48,134 nt of DNA, taken from assembly GCF_005047655.1 (NCBI RefSeq), contig NZ_SUKF01000013.1, positions 1 to 48,134 of the forward strand. Direction: 5' to 3'. The stretch is from Sinimarinibacterium arenosum. Lineage in GTDB: Bacteria; Pseudomonadota; Gammaproteobacteria; Nevskiales; Nevskiaceae. Shown here piece after piece: positions 35,568 to 44,221 of the stretch (position 1 is the stretch's first letter; each line of letters starts with the position of its first letter). The notes under the pieces were generated by a model, which saw nothing but the letters and a program-made list of their open reading frames with translations, ran no database searches and was not told the origin of the DNA. The position numbers were made by a program, and so were the translations under genes.

Positions 35568-36134
35568 CTAACGCCCCGGTGCTTTCGTCACCATCACCAT
35601 CGCCGGACGCAGCAGGCGCTCATGCAGCGTGTAACCCTTCTGCATCACGCTGTGTACATGGTTAGGCGCAATCTCGGTCGACTCGACCATTGACATCGCC
35701 TGATGAAAATCAGGATTGAACAGCTGATTGAGCGGATCCAGCTGCTGCACGCCGTGCTTTTCAAGCACGCTGATCAGCTGGCGGTAGGTCAGATCCATGC
35801 CTTCAGCCAATGCCTTGGCCGGCCCTTCGGCGGCGTCAGCCGCCGCACGCAAACCCAGTTCCAAGCTGTCACAGACACTCAACAACTCACCGAGCAGCTT
35901 CTCGGCGCCGTATTTGAGGCTGTTCTGCGTCTCGCGCTCGAGGCGGCGGCGGGTATTCTCGATGTCCGCCAGTGCGCGCAACTGCTCTTCCCTAGCGGCC
36001 TCAGCACGCTGCTCGGCCTCGGCCAGCTGAGCGCGGAGCGCCTCCATCTCGGCAGGCGTCGGCGTCATGTCTGCACCTGCCGCAGCAGTGAGGTCCGGTT
36101 CGGGAACATTGGCGTTTTCCGGTGTTTCACTCAT
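35568..36134 (-). CDS. grpE: Nucleotide exchange factor GrpE (188 aa)
   Basis: Releases ADP from DnaK. An acidic, disordered N-terminus (about 40 residues) precedes the long dimerising helix (EALRAQLAEAEQRAEAAREE). The C-terminal beta domain has AMSMVESTEIAPNHVHSVMQ and the typical ending QKGYTLHERLLRPAMVMVTK. I start at the ATG giving MSETPENANV; the longer frame contains the promoter region. It is followed by dnaK after 73 bases. Confidence 0.94.
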   Translation of the reverse strand: MSETPENANVPEPDLTAAAGADMTPTPAEMEALRAQLAEAEQRAEAAREEQLRALADIENTRRRLERETQNSLKYGAEKLLGELLSVCDSLELGLRAAADAAEGPAKALAEGMDLTYRQLISVLEKHGVQQLDPLNQLFNPDFHQAMSMVESTEIAPNHVHSVMQKGYTLHERLLRPAMVMVTKAPGR

Positions 36135-36236
36135 GGTCACTTGGTTTCGTTGGATAGGCCACGCCGGTCGGGCCGGCGGCTCGAAGGGGCGCAATGATAA
36201 TGGCTTTGGCGCCGTCGATGCGGCGCTCACCCTCGA

Positions 36237-36264
36237 ATCTGGGGCTCAGCCGCGGCCTTTCAAG
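36237..36264 (-). promoter_or_regulatory. Sigma-32-like heat-shock promoter before grpE
   Basis: On the minus strand, -35 CTTGAAA (perfect) and -10 CCCCAGAT (7 of 8 to consensus, counting N) are separated by 13 bases. The -35 lies inside the last codons of hrcA, about 100 bases upstream of grpE. This separates heat-shock induction of grpE-dnaK from hrcA. Confidence 0.65.
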
Positions 36265-37283
36265 CCCACCGACAGTGCACGCGCAGTCTGCTGGACCAGC
36301 GGAATGATGCGTGAATAGGCCATCCGGGTGGGGCCGATAACCCCCAGGACACCCGCGACCTTGCCATCGACGTAATACGGAGTCGTCACAACGCTGCACT
36401 CGTCGAGCACGCGGTAGCCGGATTCGTCTCCGATGAATATCTGCAGTCCGTCGACCTGCAAACACTGATCGAACAGCGCCAGCAGGTCACGCTTGCGATC
36501 GAGGGCTTCAAACAGATTGCGCAGACGTCCGACGTCGCTCAACTCCTGGAAGCCCATCAGATTCGGCTGTCCAGCAACGACGTAATCCGAACGTTCGTCA
36601 CGCTTGAATGCCTGCTCGGCGATCGACGCCGCATCGCGCAACAGACGATTGACATGCGCCTGCGCATCCATCGCCTCCTGTGCCAGCGCCGCGCGCAGGC
36701 TGATCAGATCGCGCCCTGCAAAGTGTTCGTTCACCAGCTGCGCATAGCGCATCAGCTCGTCAGCCCCGTATGGGCGCTCGGTGTTCAGCACGCGGTTCTG
36801 CACCTCATGCTCATTGACGACCAGAATCGCCAGTACCCGGCTGCCCGACAGCGGCAGAAACTCGATGCGCCGCAATACCGCAAGATTGCGTCGCGGCAGC
36901 GTGACGACGCCAGCCATCTGAGTCAGCCGCGACAACAGATCCGAGGCCGCCGCGGCCAGGGATTTCGGGCTGCGGTCACCCGGCACCAGCTCATCGACGA
37001 TCTGCTGGGATTCGCTGTCAGAAAGCGGCTCGGGCGCCAGCAGGCTGTCGACAAAATAGCGATAGCCGCGCGTGGTCGGAATGCGGCCAGCCGACGTATG
37101 CGGCGACGCGACGAAACCCAGTTCGTCCAGGTCGGACATCACATTGCGGATCGTCGCTGGCGACAGTCCGAGGTCGGCCATTCTGGACAATGTGCGCGAA
37201 CCGACCGGTTGGCCGTCGCGGATATAGCGTTCCACGAGCAGTTTCAGCAGCTCGCCGGCGCGTTCGTCCAAGGGATTTGACAT
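36246..37283 (-). CDS. hrcA: Heat-shock repressor HrcA (345 aa)
   Basis: Represses heat-shock genes by binding CIRCE inverted repeats, with GroEL as its folding-dependent co-factor. The N-terminal winged helix has ERYIRDGQPVGSRTLSR and LSPATIRNVMSDLDELGFV, followed by SPHTSAGRIPTTRGYRYFVD, all diagnostic. The GAF-like domain and the C-terminal GVIGPTRMAYSRIIPLVQ are present. The length is standard. No CIRCE sequence (TTAGCACTC and its complement) was seen near hrcA, grpE, dnaK or dnaJ, so its targets, perhaps groESL, are elsewhere. Confidence 0.96.
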   Translation of the reverse strand: MSNPLDERAGELLKLLVERYIRDGQPVGSRTLSRMADLGLSPATIRNVMSDLDELGFVASPHTSAGRIPTTRGYRYFVDSLLAPEPLSDSESQQIVDELVPGDRSPKSLAAAASDLLSRLTQMAGVVTLPRRNLAVLRRIEFLPLSGSRVLAILVVNEHEVQNRVLNTERPYGADELMRYAQLVNEHFAGRDLISLRAALAQEAMDAQAHVNRLLRDAASIAEQAFKRDERSDYVVAGQPNLMGFQELSDVGRLRNLFEALDRKRDLLALFDQCLQVDGLQIFIGDESGYRVLDECSVVTTPYYVDGKVAGVLGVIGPTRMAYSRIIPLVQQTARALSVGLKGRG

Positions 37284-37290
37284 GTCCTAA

Positions 37291-37319
37291 AAATGAGGCA
37301 CTTGCGTGCGTTTTTCAAT
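37291..37319 (-). promoter_or_regulatory. Possible sigma-32-like promoter before hrcA
   Basis: On the minus strand, ATTGAAA and CCTCATTT (6-7 of consensus each) are separated by 14 bases. The -10 ends only 7 bases before the hrcA ATG, so transcription would begin almost at the start codon. This makes it a weaker candidate. Confidence 0.3.
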
Positions 37320-37385
37320 AGGCCGCGCCGGCTTGGATCAAACCGATTCGTGATACCTTGTGCATTCCCCAGCACCGCCAGCTTC

Positions 37386-38285
37386 ATGTTCGATTTTCGC
37401 ACCATTGGTGTCATCGGCAGACGTGGAGACCCGCGCGTCGCCACGACATTGCTCGAACTGTGCCAAATCCTCACGGAACTCGGCCGCCAGGTGCTGATCG
37501 AGCGCGATGCGCCGGGTCTTGAATCCTGCCCCGAGCAGTGCCGGAGGGTCAGCCGCGAGCAACTCGCAACGCAATGCGATCTGGGCATCGTTGTCGGAGG
37601 TGACGGCACCCTGCTGTCGATGGCGCGCAGCCTGGCACCGCACAATGTGCCGATTCTGGGGATCAACCTCGGGCGGCTCGGCTTCATGGTCGATGTCCCG
37701 CCTGCAGACATGCGTGACGCACTGGCCGCTGTCATCTCCGGCCGCTGCACCCATGAGGATCGCCTGCTGCTGGAAGCGCGGATTCACACCAGCGACGGCC
37801 ATGCCGGCCCGTTTCTGGCGATCAACGACGTCGTCATCCGCAATCAGGCGGCGATCCGCATGCTGGAATTCGAAACCTGGCTGGATCGCGAATTCATTTC
37901 GCTGCATCGCGCCGACGGCTTCATCGTGGCATCGCCGACAGGCTCGACCGCTTACGCCCTGTCCAGCGGTGGGCCGGTACTGCACCCGTCACTGCAGGCG
38001 ATCACGCTGGTCCCGATCTGCCCGCATACCTTGTCGGATCGACCGATTGTGGTCGGAGCCGATCAGACCGTGCGAATCGTTCTGCTCGGTGACGAATCGA
38101 CCGCCGCGATGTGTACCTGCGACGGCCAGAGCAGTTACAGCCTGCGCAGCGGTGATGTGCTGGAGGTACGCCGCGCGAGTGCGCGAATGCGCCTGATTCA
38201 TCCTGAAACCTATAGTTACTTCAATATCTTGCGCAATAAACTTCATTGGGGCCGCGGCCCCGCCTTGCGCCCCGACGAACTTTAA
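37386..38285 (+). CDS. nadK: NAD kinase (299 aa)
   Basis: Phosphorylates NAD to NADP. It shows the conserved GGDGTLLSMARSL, NLGRLGFMVD, the NE/D-like segment AINDVVI and the SPTGSTAYALSSGGPVLHP signature. I start at ATG 37386 (MFDFRTIGVIG), as the longer frame runs into the hrcA promoter region. It is divergent from hrcA and 14 bases before recN, as in E. coli (grpE, nadK, recN). Confidence 0.96.
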   Translation: MFDFRTIGVIGRRGDPRVATTLLELCQILTELGRQVLIERDAPGLESCPEQCRRVSREQLATQCDLGIVVGGDGTLLSMARSLAPHNVPILGINLGRLGFMVDVPPADMRDALAAVISGRCTHEDRLLLEARIHTSDGHAGPFLAINDVVIRNQAAIRMLEFETWLDREFISLHRADGFIVASPTGSTAYALSSGGPVLHPSLQAITLVPICPHTLSDRPIVVGADQTVRIVLLGDESTAAMCTCDGQSSYSLRSGDVLEVRRASARMRLIHPETYSYFNILRNKLHWGRGPALRPDEL

Positions 38286-38299
38286 GAACAGCATTCAAC

Positions 38300-39985
38300 A
38301 TGCTGAAAAACCTCACGATTACAAATCTTGCGGTGATCGACTCGCTGAGCCTGGAGTGGGACGCGGGTTTCAGTGTCCTGACCGGCGAAACTGGCGCAGG
38401 CAAGTCGATCCTGGTCGACGCCATCGGCCTGATTATCGGCACCCGCGCTGACGCCCAGCTGGTTCGCGCTGGCCAGGAACGCGCGGAAGTCAGCGCCGCT
38501 TTTGAACTCGAACCGGCCTCGGCCGCCACTGGCTGGCTGGAGGAACAGGCGCTGCTGGATCCCGAACAGCCGGACGAACTGCTGATCCGGCGCATCGTGC
38601 AGGCCAATGGGCGCACCCGCGCATTCGTCAACGGCAGCGCGGTCACAACCGCGCAGCTGCGCGAACTGGGCGAATTGCTGATCGAAATCTTCGGTCAGTC
38701 CGAAAGCCAGACGCTGCTGCGTAGCGAGATTCAGCGCGAACTCCTGGATGTCTCTGGAAATCACGCACAGCTGCTGGCCGCCGTGGCCGATGCGCACGCT
38801 CAGGTTGCTGCGATCGACAACCAGATCGAACAGCTTCGACAACAGGCAGGTCGCGACCCGAGCCAGCTCGACTATCTGCGCTACCAGGTCAGCGAGCTGC
38901 GTGCGCTGAAACTCGCGGACGATGAACTGGACCAGCTCAATCAGGAGCACAAGTCGCTGGCCAATGCCGGACAGCTGCTGCGGGATGGCGGGCGGGTGCA
39001 AGAGCTCCTCTACAGCGGCGACGACAGCGTCTACGATCGCCTCAGCGAATGCCTGAGTACCTTGCAGCAGCTGGCGCCCCTGCATCAGGGTTTTGACGAG
39101 CTTGCGAATGTCATCGCCACGGCGCAGGCACAGGTCCAGGACGCGGCCGACGGCGCACGCCAGCTGCTGGACCACCTGGACCTTGATCCGGAACGTCTCT
39201 ATCAGATCGAACAGCGCCTCGGCGCCATTCACGACCTGGCGCGCAAACATCGCGTACGCCCCGACGCACTGCTGGCCCATATCAGCGCGCTCGGCCAGGA
39301 GCTGGATTCAATTGAGAACGGCGCCGAGCAGCTGCAGGCACTGCAACAGCAGCGCGATGCCGCCGAGCGTCACTATCGCAGCGCTGCTGCCGCACTCTCC
39401 GCCACCCGGCATAAGAGTGCGCAGCGCCACGCCAAGGAAGTGACCGCAATCGTGCGTCAGTTGGGCATGCCCAACGCCCAGTTCCAGATCGCCGTCGACA
39501 GCAACCCGCAGGGACCATTGCGGGTCCATGGCAGCGACGATATTCGATTTGATTTCAGCGCCAATCCCGGGCAGCCGCTGCGACCGCTGGCCAAAGTTGC
39601 CTCGGGCGGCGAGCTGTCGCGCGTATCGCTGGCACTGTCAGTGGCCGGCCAACATCGAGGCGGCACGCCGACAATGATCTTCGACGAAGTGGACGCGGGA
39701 ATCGGCGGCGCAGTCGCCGAGATCGTCGGCCAGAAGTTGCGCGCGCTAGGCTCCGACCGACAGGTGTTGAGCGTGACGCATCTAGCGCAGGTCGCGGCTC
39801 AAGGCCATCAGCATTACCAGATTCGCAAGCAGGTCCGCGGCGGAAACACCTTCACCCAGGTCGTGCGGCTTGACGACGAGCAGCGGATCGAGGAACTGGC
39901 ACGCATGCAGGGTGGCGTAGAAATCTCCAGCGCAGCGCTGGCGCACGCACGTGACTTGCTGGAACGCGCAGCCAACGCGAGCTGA
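38300..39985 (+). CDS. recN: DNA repair protein RecN (561 aa)
   Basis: SMC-like ATPase in double-strand break repair. Walker A is FSVLTGETGAGKSILVDAI near residue 30. Two long coiled-coil segments flank a short hinge. The ABC signature is KVASGGELSRVSLAL and Walker B is PTMIFDEVDAGIGG. The N-terminus MLKNLTITNLAVID is standard. Regulation by LexA is usual in E. coli; I did not see a clear LexA box in the 14 bases after nadK. Confidence 0.96.
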   Translation: MLKNLTITNLAVIDSLSLEWDAGFSVLTGETGAGKSILVDAIGLIIGTRADAQLVRAGQERAEVSAAFELEPASAATGWLEEQALLDPEQPDELLIRRIVQANGRTRAFVNGSAVTTAQLRELGELLIEIFGQSESQTLLRSEIQRELLDVSGNHAQLLAAVADAHAQVAAIDNQIEQLRQQAGRDPSQLDYLRYQVSELRALKLADDELDQLNQEHKSLANAGQLLRDGGRVQELLYSGDDSVYDRLSECLSTLQQLAPLHQGFDELANVIATAQAQVQDAADGARQLLDHLDLDPERLYQIEQRLGAIHDLARKHRVRPDALLAHISALGQELDSIENGAEQLQALQQQRDAAERHYRSAAAALSATRHKSAQRHAKEVTAIVRQLGMPNAQFQIAVDSNPQGPLRVHGSDDIRFDFSANPGQPLRPLAKVASGGELSRVSLALSVAGQHRGGTPTMIFDEVDAGIGGAVAEIVGQKLRALGSDRQVLSVTHLAQVAAQGHQHYQIRKQVRGGNTFTQVVRLDDEQRIEELARMQGGVEISSAALAHARDLLERAANAS

Positions 39986-40014
39986 GCCCCCTGCTCGCGC
40001 GCGGCGGCGGAGCC

Positions 40015-40335
40015 TCAGTCGTCCGGCGAAACCGCTTTATCCACCGCCGTAGCCGCATCTTTGGCCGCATCGGCCGTGGCATGACCGACGTCCTTGGCGA
40101 CATCACGGGTGGCGTGACCCACTTCTTTCGCCGTGTCGCGTGTTGCATGCCCGACCTCTTTGGCCGCGTCGCGCGTCGCGTGGCCAACGTCCTTCGCGAC
40201 GTCCCGCGTGGCGTGACCGATCGCCTTTGCACCGTCCCGGATCGACTCACCCAGACTCTGATCATCGTCCGCTGCAAAAGTCAGCTGCGGTAACACCAGC
40301 ATCGCCGCGACAGCCAGCATCCTGAACCTGTTCAT
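40015..40335 (-). CDS. Exported 11-residue-repeat (LEA-like) protein (106 aa)
   Basis: A signal peptide (MNRFRMLAVAAMLVLPQLTFA) is followed by a highly charged region. It contains five near-identical 11-residue units of the form [DE]VGHATRD[VAT]AK, then an Ala/Asp/Lys tail. This periodicity predicts an amphipathic helix without hydrophobic core, similar to group 3 LEA and apolipoprotein-type proteins that are disordered until they dry or bind membranes. A periplasmic stress-protective or envelope role is plausible but inferred. The gene is 7 bases downstream of fur and could be co-transcribed with it. Confidence 0.75.
   Translation of the reverse strand: MNRFRMLAVAAMLVLPQLTFAADDDQSLGESIRDGAKAIGHATRDVAKDVGHATRDAAKEVGHATRDTAKEVGHATRDVAKDVGHATADAAKDAATAVDKAVSPDD
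40076..40240 (-). repeat. Five 33-bp tandem repeats encoding the 11-residue units
   Basis: Units start at 40076, 40109, 40142, 40175 and 40208 with exact 33-base spacing. Each begins GTGGC or a close variant on the plus strand and keeps the reading frame. Many differences are synonymous (for example Asp/Glu and Val/Ala/Thr are the main protein changes), suggesting the repeat protein is under selection. Confidence 0.9.
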
Positions 40336-40342
40336 TGCGTCC

Positions 40343-40750
40343 TCACACCTTGCGCTTGGGGCGTACGTACAGTACCAGACTGTGATCCTCGACCAGATAG
40401 CCGTGCTTCTCGGCGATCTGACTCTGAAGCTTTTCAATGTCCTCACTGACAAATTCAGTCACCTTGCCGGTTTCCAGGCACACCATATGGTCGTGATGAT
40501 GGCCGCGCTCTAGCTCGAATACGGCCGATCCCCCTTCAAAATGATGACGGCGGACCAGACCTGCCGTTTCAAACTGGGTCAGCACCCGGTAGACGGTTGC
40601 CAGCCCCACGTCCTCGTTGACATCCATCAGCTTGCGGTAAATGTCCTCGGCGGACATGTGCCGCGCATCGCTGTTTTCCAGCAACTCGAGAATCTTGAGC
40701 CGAGGCAGAGTAACTTTGAGACCGGCGTTACGAAGGTCTGATGATTCCAC
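40343..40750 (-). CDS. fur: Ferric uptake regulator (135 aa)
   Basis: Fe(II)-dependent repressor of iron uptake. The winged helix has KVTLPRLKILELLE and DVGLATVYRVLTQFETAGLV. The metal-binding region is HHFEGGSAVFELERGHHHDHMVCLETGKV. The CxxC zinc site common in many Fur proteins is reduced to a single cysteine, as in Pseudomonas-type Fur. It is divergent from bamE, as in Pseudomonas aeruginosa (fur-omlA). Confidence 0.95.
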   Translation of the reverse strand: MESSDLRNAGLKVTLPRLKILELLENSDARHMSAEDIYRKLMDVNEDVGLATVYRVLTQFETAGLVRRHHFEGGSAVFELERGHHHDHMVCLETGKVTEFVSEDIEKLQSQIAEKHGYLVEDHSLVLYVRPKRKV

Positions 40751-41009
40751 GGCATGCGCCCATTGTCGGTGTTTCCGCTATTATTGACGTGCTCACCGAA
40801 AGTTTGAACCCTAGAACATCCGCAACTCAGGTGCGCCACCGCTCCGATTCGGAGTTTTTGAACCAAATGCGGATCTGAACGGACCAACAAGCTGACGCGC
40901 ACCCTTCATGCAGATCACGCCGCAATGCCGCCGGATTCCGGCAGGTACAGTGGCGACGCAGTGGAATGTGCGGTGATCACGTCAATTCTTCCAACAATCG
41001 GGTAAATCG

Positions 41010-41444
41010 ATGCGTCTTGCTCTCGTACTCGGGATTCTGGCCCTGCTGGCTGGCTGTCAGATCATCTACAAACTGCCCACCCGGCAGGGCAACGTCATCG
41101 AACAGAAGCAGCTTGACCAGCTGAAGCTGGGCATGTCGCGTGAACAGGTGGTGTATCTGATGGGCACGCCATTGGCGGCCAGCCCGTTCCGCACCGACCG
41201 CTGGGATTACATCGGATACTACAAATCACCCCGCGGCAAGGTCTCCGAACGCACCGTCACGCTGTATTTCAGCGACGACACCTTGTCGAAAATGGAGGGC
41301 GTCGAACCGGTTCGCAACACGGCCGGCATTGAGAACCCCGACTTGAAGACCGTCATTGGGGAAGAAAAGAAGGCCGCTTCGCAGGACGCACGAGATGCGG
41401 ATGCTGAAAAGCACGAATCCGGCGTCGTGATTACCCCGCAGTAA
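41010..41444 (+). CDS. bamE: Outer-membrane assembly lipoprotein BamE (144 aa)
   Basis: Component of the BAM complex that inserts beta-barrels in the outer membrane. The lipoprotein signal is MRLALVLGILALLAGC, with Cys16 as the lipidation site. The SmpA/OmlA domain shows LDQLKLGMSREQVVYLMGTP and DRWDYIGYY. A long charged C-terminal extension (EEKKAASQDARDADAEKHES) goes beyond E. coli BamE. It is divergent from fur across 259 bases holding both promoters; I saw no other gene there. Confidence 0.95.
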   Translation: MRLALVLGILALLAGCQIIYKLPTRQGNVIEQKQLDQLKLGMSREQVVYLMGTPLAASPFRTDRWDYIGYYKSPRGKVSERTVTLYFSDDTLSKMEGVEPVRNTAGIENPDLKTVIGEEKKAASQDARDADAEKHESGVVITPQ

Positions 41445-41467
41445 TGCCTGCAGTCACCAAGACCCGC

Positions 41468-41497
41468 CTGTGATCCTGGACTTGCGCAGGATCACAG
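41468..41497. terminator. Bidirectional hairpin between bamE and rnfH
   Basis: Perfect 11-bp arms CTGTGATCCTG and CAGGATCACAG around an 8-base loop, between the convergent stops of bamE and rnfH. There is no T run on either strand, but the position suggests transcript end formation for both genes. Confidence 0.6.
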
Positions 41498-41511
41498 CAG
41501 AGCGGGGCCTT

Positions 41512-41808
41512 CTAATGTCGTGCGGCCTTGGCCGCACGTTGACGCCTGACCTCTTTGGGATCGGCGATCAACGGCCTGTAGATTTCGATACGATCGCCAG
41601 CCTTGACCGGATCTTCCAGTCGCGCGACGTGACTCCAGAGTCCAACCTTAACCTGTGCCAGATCGATCTCCGGAAAACGCCGGCAGATACCCGAGCGCTC
41701 AATCGCGTCTGCAATTCGGGCATCAGGCTCGACATCAATCTTCAGAATCACCTGCTCATCCGGTCGTGCATAAGCGACTTCAACCGAGATCAGATCACCC
41801 TTGCTCAT
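41512..41808 (-). CDS. rnfH: RnfH-family ubiquitin-fold protein (98 aa)
   Basis: Small beta-grasp protein of unknown function, usually paired with ratA. The family pattern is ISVEVAYARPDEQVILKIDV near the start and GDRIEIYRPLIADPKEVRRQ near the end. The ATG at 41808 lies inside the end of ratA (14-base overlap), giving translational coupling. The longer upstream frame is the antisense shadow of ratA. Confidence 0.92.
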   Translation of the reverse strand: MSKGDLISVEVAYARPDEQVILKIDVEPDARIADAIERSGICRRFPEIDLAQVKVGLWSHVARLEDPVKAGDRIEIYRPLIADPKEVRRQRAAKAARH

Positions 41809-42232
41809 ACAGTGCCTTTGCTCTTGATGTAAACGCTGCGAGAACATCGTTGACGGCGCGATCGATCCAGGGCGCCAGCACCGACTCCAGAACCCGGCTG
41901 CCGAAATCGACTGACATATCGAGCCGTACCTTTGATGCGCGCTCGTCCAGCGGTAGAAATGACCAGCCGCCACGCAGTTGACGGAACGGCCCCTCGAGCA
42001 TTTCGATCTGAATGCTGCGCGCAGGTTCCATCCGGTTGCGTGTGACGAAACTATCCTCCAGACCACGCACCCTGAATCCAAGACGGGCCTGAATCAGCTC
42101 ACCCTGACCCTGCTCAATGCGTGCCGAAACACAACCCGGGACGAATGCCGGATAAGACTCCACGTCCCCTACCATGGCGTACAGCTCAGCCGCCCCGAAG
42201 GGCAGCAACGCAGTTCGTTCAACGATCGGCAT
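41795..42232 (-). CDS. ratA: RatA/COQ10-type START-domain protein (145 aa)
   Basis: SRPBCC-fold protein. In E. coli RatA has been reported to inhibit ribosome subunit association; homologues in mitochondria (COQ10) bind ubiquinone. The sequence has FGAAELYAMVGDVESYPAFVPGC, the LGF and FVTRN strands and the C-terminal helix WIDRAVNDVLAAFTSRAKALYE. It begins at the ATG overlapping the transporter stop (TGATG), and overlaps rnfH. The order ratA-rnfH is conserved across gammaproteobacteria, usually next to smpB. Confidence 0.93.
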   Translation of the reverse strand: MPIVERTALLPFGAAELYAMVGDVESYPAFVPGCVSARIEQGQGELIQARLGFRVRGLEDSFVTRNRMEPARSIQIEMLEGPFRQLRGGWSFLPLDERASKVRLDMSVDFGSRVLESVLAPWIDRAVNDVLAAFTSRAKALYEQG

Positions 42233-43617
42233 CAATCATTCCAGATTGCCATGATCCGGTCGATCAGACCGGTGGCATACAACAAAATAACGATAAGGCC
42301 CAAACGCGCCGGGTAACGCAGCAACAGATACCAGGTGCGATAAAGCCAGCGGTCACGCTCGCCCCAGAGGTGGGACACCAGCTCGCGCGGCATGATACTC
42401 ACGACAAACACGCAGACCAAAAGTCCGGTTGCCGGGGCAAGCAGGCTGGTTGTGAGGAACTGCACCCATTCGAAGAAGTTTCGCCCCCATACCTCCACGC
42501 TCTGCAGCACGCTGAACGACAACAAGCTGCCAATGCCCAGGTACCAGACCAACAAAGCCCCACTGGTTGCGGCAAATACCCGCGTCCAACGCAACCGGTC
42601 CATCAAATATCTGGTCAACGGCTCAAGCATCGCCGTGGCGGAGCACAAGGTCACCAGAAACAGCGCCACAAAGAAGCCGACGCCAAACAGAACCCCACCC
42701 AAGCCGGCCGGCAGACTGCGCGGCAGCACCTGAAAAATCAGCGCCAACCCCGGCGCCGGCTGCAGCCCTGCGGACAGGATGATCGAAAAGATCGCGATTC
42801 CTGCGATCAGGCTGAACAGAACGTCCACGATCACCAAAGTCAACGCCAGCCGCTTGACCGCCACACTCGCCGGCAGATACACGCCCAGATTGATCATCAC
42901 CCCGACGCCTAGCGCTAGCGTGAAGAACGCCTGATGCATCGCCTCCAGTGTGCCGCGCCAGCCCAGTTTGCCGAAGTCAGGATCCAGCAGATAATGCACC
43001 GTCGTCATCGCGTTGCCGCGGCTGATCGCGTAGGCGCACAACGACAGCACCAGCATGGTCGCGGCCGGCATCATTCGAAGAGCAGCGCGCTCCACACCCT
43101 CTCGAAACCCGTGAGCAACCACAACACAAACGATGATCATGAAAATCGTGTGCCAGGACAGGCTTCGCTCCGGATCACGCGCAAGCGACAGAAACACACC
43201 TGCTGCATCCGTATCGCTCATGCCGCTGAAGTTTCCGGCACCCATGCGAAATGTATACGCCATGCTCCATCCGGCGATGACGCTGTAGTACGAAAGAATC
43301 AACACACCGCCACCCAGCGCCATCAGGCCCAGCCAGGACCAGCTGCGTCGCGCGTGCGCGGTTTCCGCCAGCAGGCGGAAACCAGCGACCAAGTCGTTGC
43401 GCATCCAGCGCCCCAGCATCCACTCGGCGGCAAGCAACGGCATACCGATCACCAGCAATGCGCCGACGTATACGAGCAGGAATGCCAAGCCACCGTATTC
43501 GCTCATCAGGTACGGCACGCGGGTCAGGTTACTGATGCCCACGGTCGCGCCAATCGCGACCCACAGGAAACTGCGCGATGACGACCAGTAGCCGTAGCTG
43601 CTCTCGCGAATATTCAC
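42232..43617 (-). CDS. Sodium-dependent transporter, NSS (SNF) family (461 aa)
   Basis: Inner-membrane secondary transporter of the neurotransmitter:sodium symporter family, with about 11 or 12 spans. The first helix shows FLWVAIGATVGISNLTRVPYLMSEYGG, the signature with the unwound Na+/substrate site. The GTG start at 43617 has a good AAGGATGG ribosome binding site; a TTG further up is possible. Substrate, perhaps an amino acid, cannot be predicted. It is inserted between ratA and smpB compared with the usual order, and overlaps ratA by one base. Confidence 0.9.
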   Translation of the reverse strand: MNIRESSYGYWSSSRSFLWVAIGATVGISNLTRVPYLMSEYGGLAFLLVYVGALLVIGMPLLAAEWMLGRWMRNDLVAGFRLLAETAHARRSWSWLGLMALGGGVLILSYYSVIAGWSMAYTFRMGAGNFSGMSDTDAAGVFLSLARDPERSLSWHTIFMIIVCVVVAHGFREGVERAALRMMPAATMLVLSLCAYAISRGNAMTTVHYLLDPDFGKLGWRGTLEAMHQAFFTLALGVGVMINLGVYLPASVAVKRLALTLVIVDVLFSLIAGIAIFSIILSAGLQPAPGLALIFQVLPRSLPAGLGGVLFGVGFFVALFLVTLCSATAMLEPLTRYLMDRLRWTRVFAATSGALLVWYLGIGSLLSFSVLQSVEVWGRNFFEWVQFLTTSLLAPATGLLVCVFVVSIMPRELVSHLWGERDRWLYRTWYLLLRYPARLGLIVILLYATGLIDRIMAIWND

Positions 43618-43741
43618 GCCACCATCCTTGCCCGTCCTGATCCGGCCAACTCGATCACGCAACCCCCTGCCCTGATAACCGCCACACCGCCCAGGCCGAT
43701 AGTCTAGCCTGCCGAAGGCGGTGAACTCCTATAATCACCCT

Positions 43742-44221
43742 ATGAGTAAATCCGAGAAGGAAGAACAGGCTGCGCGGCAGATCGCCGTGAACCGTCGCGC
43801 ACGCCACGAATACCACATCGACGAGCGCTACGAAGCCGGGCTCGCGCTGCAGGGATGGGAAGTCAAAAGCTTGCGCGCGGGTCGCGCCCAGATCACCGAG
43901 GCTTATGTCACCCTCAAGAACGGTGAGGCCTTCCTGATTGGCGCGCATTTCACTCCGCTGAAGCAGACCTGCACACATGAAATCGCCGACGCAACACGGA
44001 CGCGCAAGCTGCTGCTGCACGAACGCGAGCTGGCGGGCCTCATCGGCAAGGTCGAACGCGCGGGTTACACCCTGATTCCGCTCGACCTGCATTGGACTCG
44101 CGGCCGCGCCAAGCTGGAAGTGGGCTTGGCCAAGGGCAAGAAGCAACACGACAAGCGCGCCGACATCAAGGAAAAGGATTGGCAGCGCCAGAAAGAACGG
44201 CTGATGCGCCACAAGGCATAG
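43742..44221 (+). CDS. smpB: tmRNA-binding protein SmpB (159 aa)
   Basis: Binds tmRNA and brings it to stalled ribosomes. The oligonucleotide-binding fold shows [20 protein letters not shown] and [19 protein letters not shown]. The C-terminal tail, which mimics mRNA and the anticodon, is [20 protein letters not shown]. It starts at the ATG encoding MSKSEKEE. Its RNA partner is encoded 292 bases downstream on the same strand, which matches E. coli. Confidence 0.97.
   Translation: MSKSEKEEQAARQIAVNRRARHEYHIDERYEAGLALQGWEVKSLRAGRAQITEAYVTLKNGEAFLIGAHFTPLKQTCTHEIADATRTRKLLLHERELAGLIGKVERAGYTLIPLDLHWTRGRAKLEVGLAKGKKQHDKRADIKEKDWQRQKERLMRHKA

Noticed and set aside
37284-37385. CIRCE element between hrcA and nadK
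   Set aside because: The spacer contains GAGGCACTTG but no TTAGCACTC with its inverted partner at nine bases, so it does not meet the definition.
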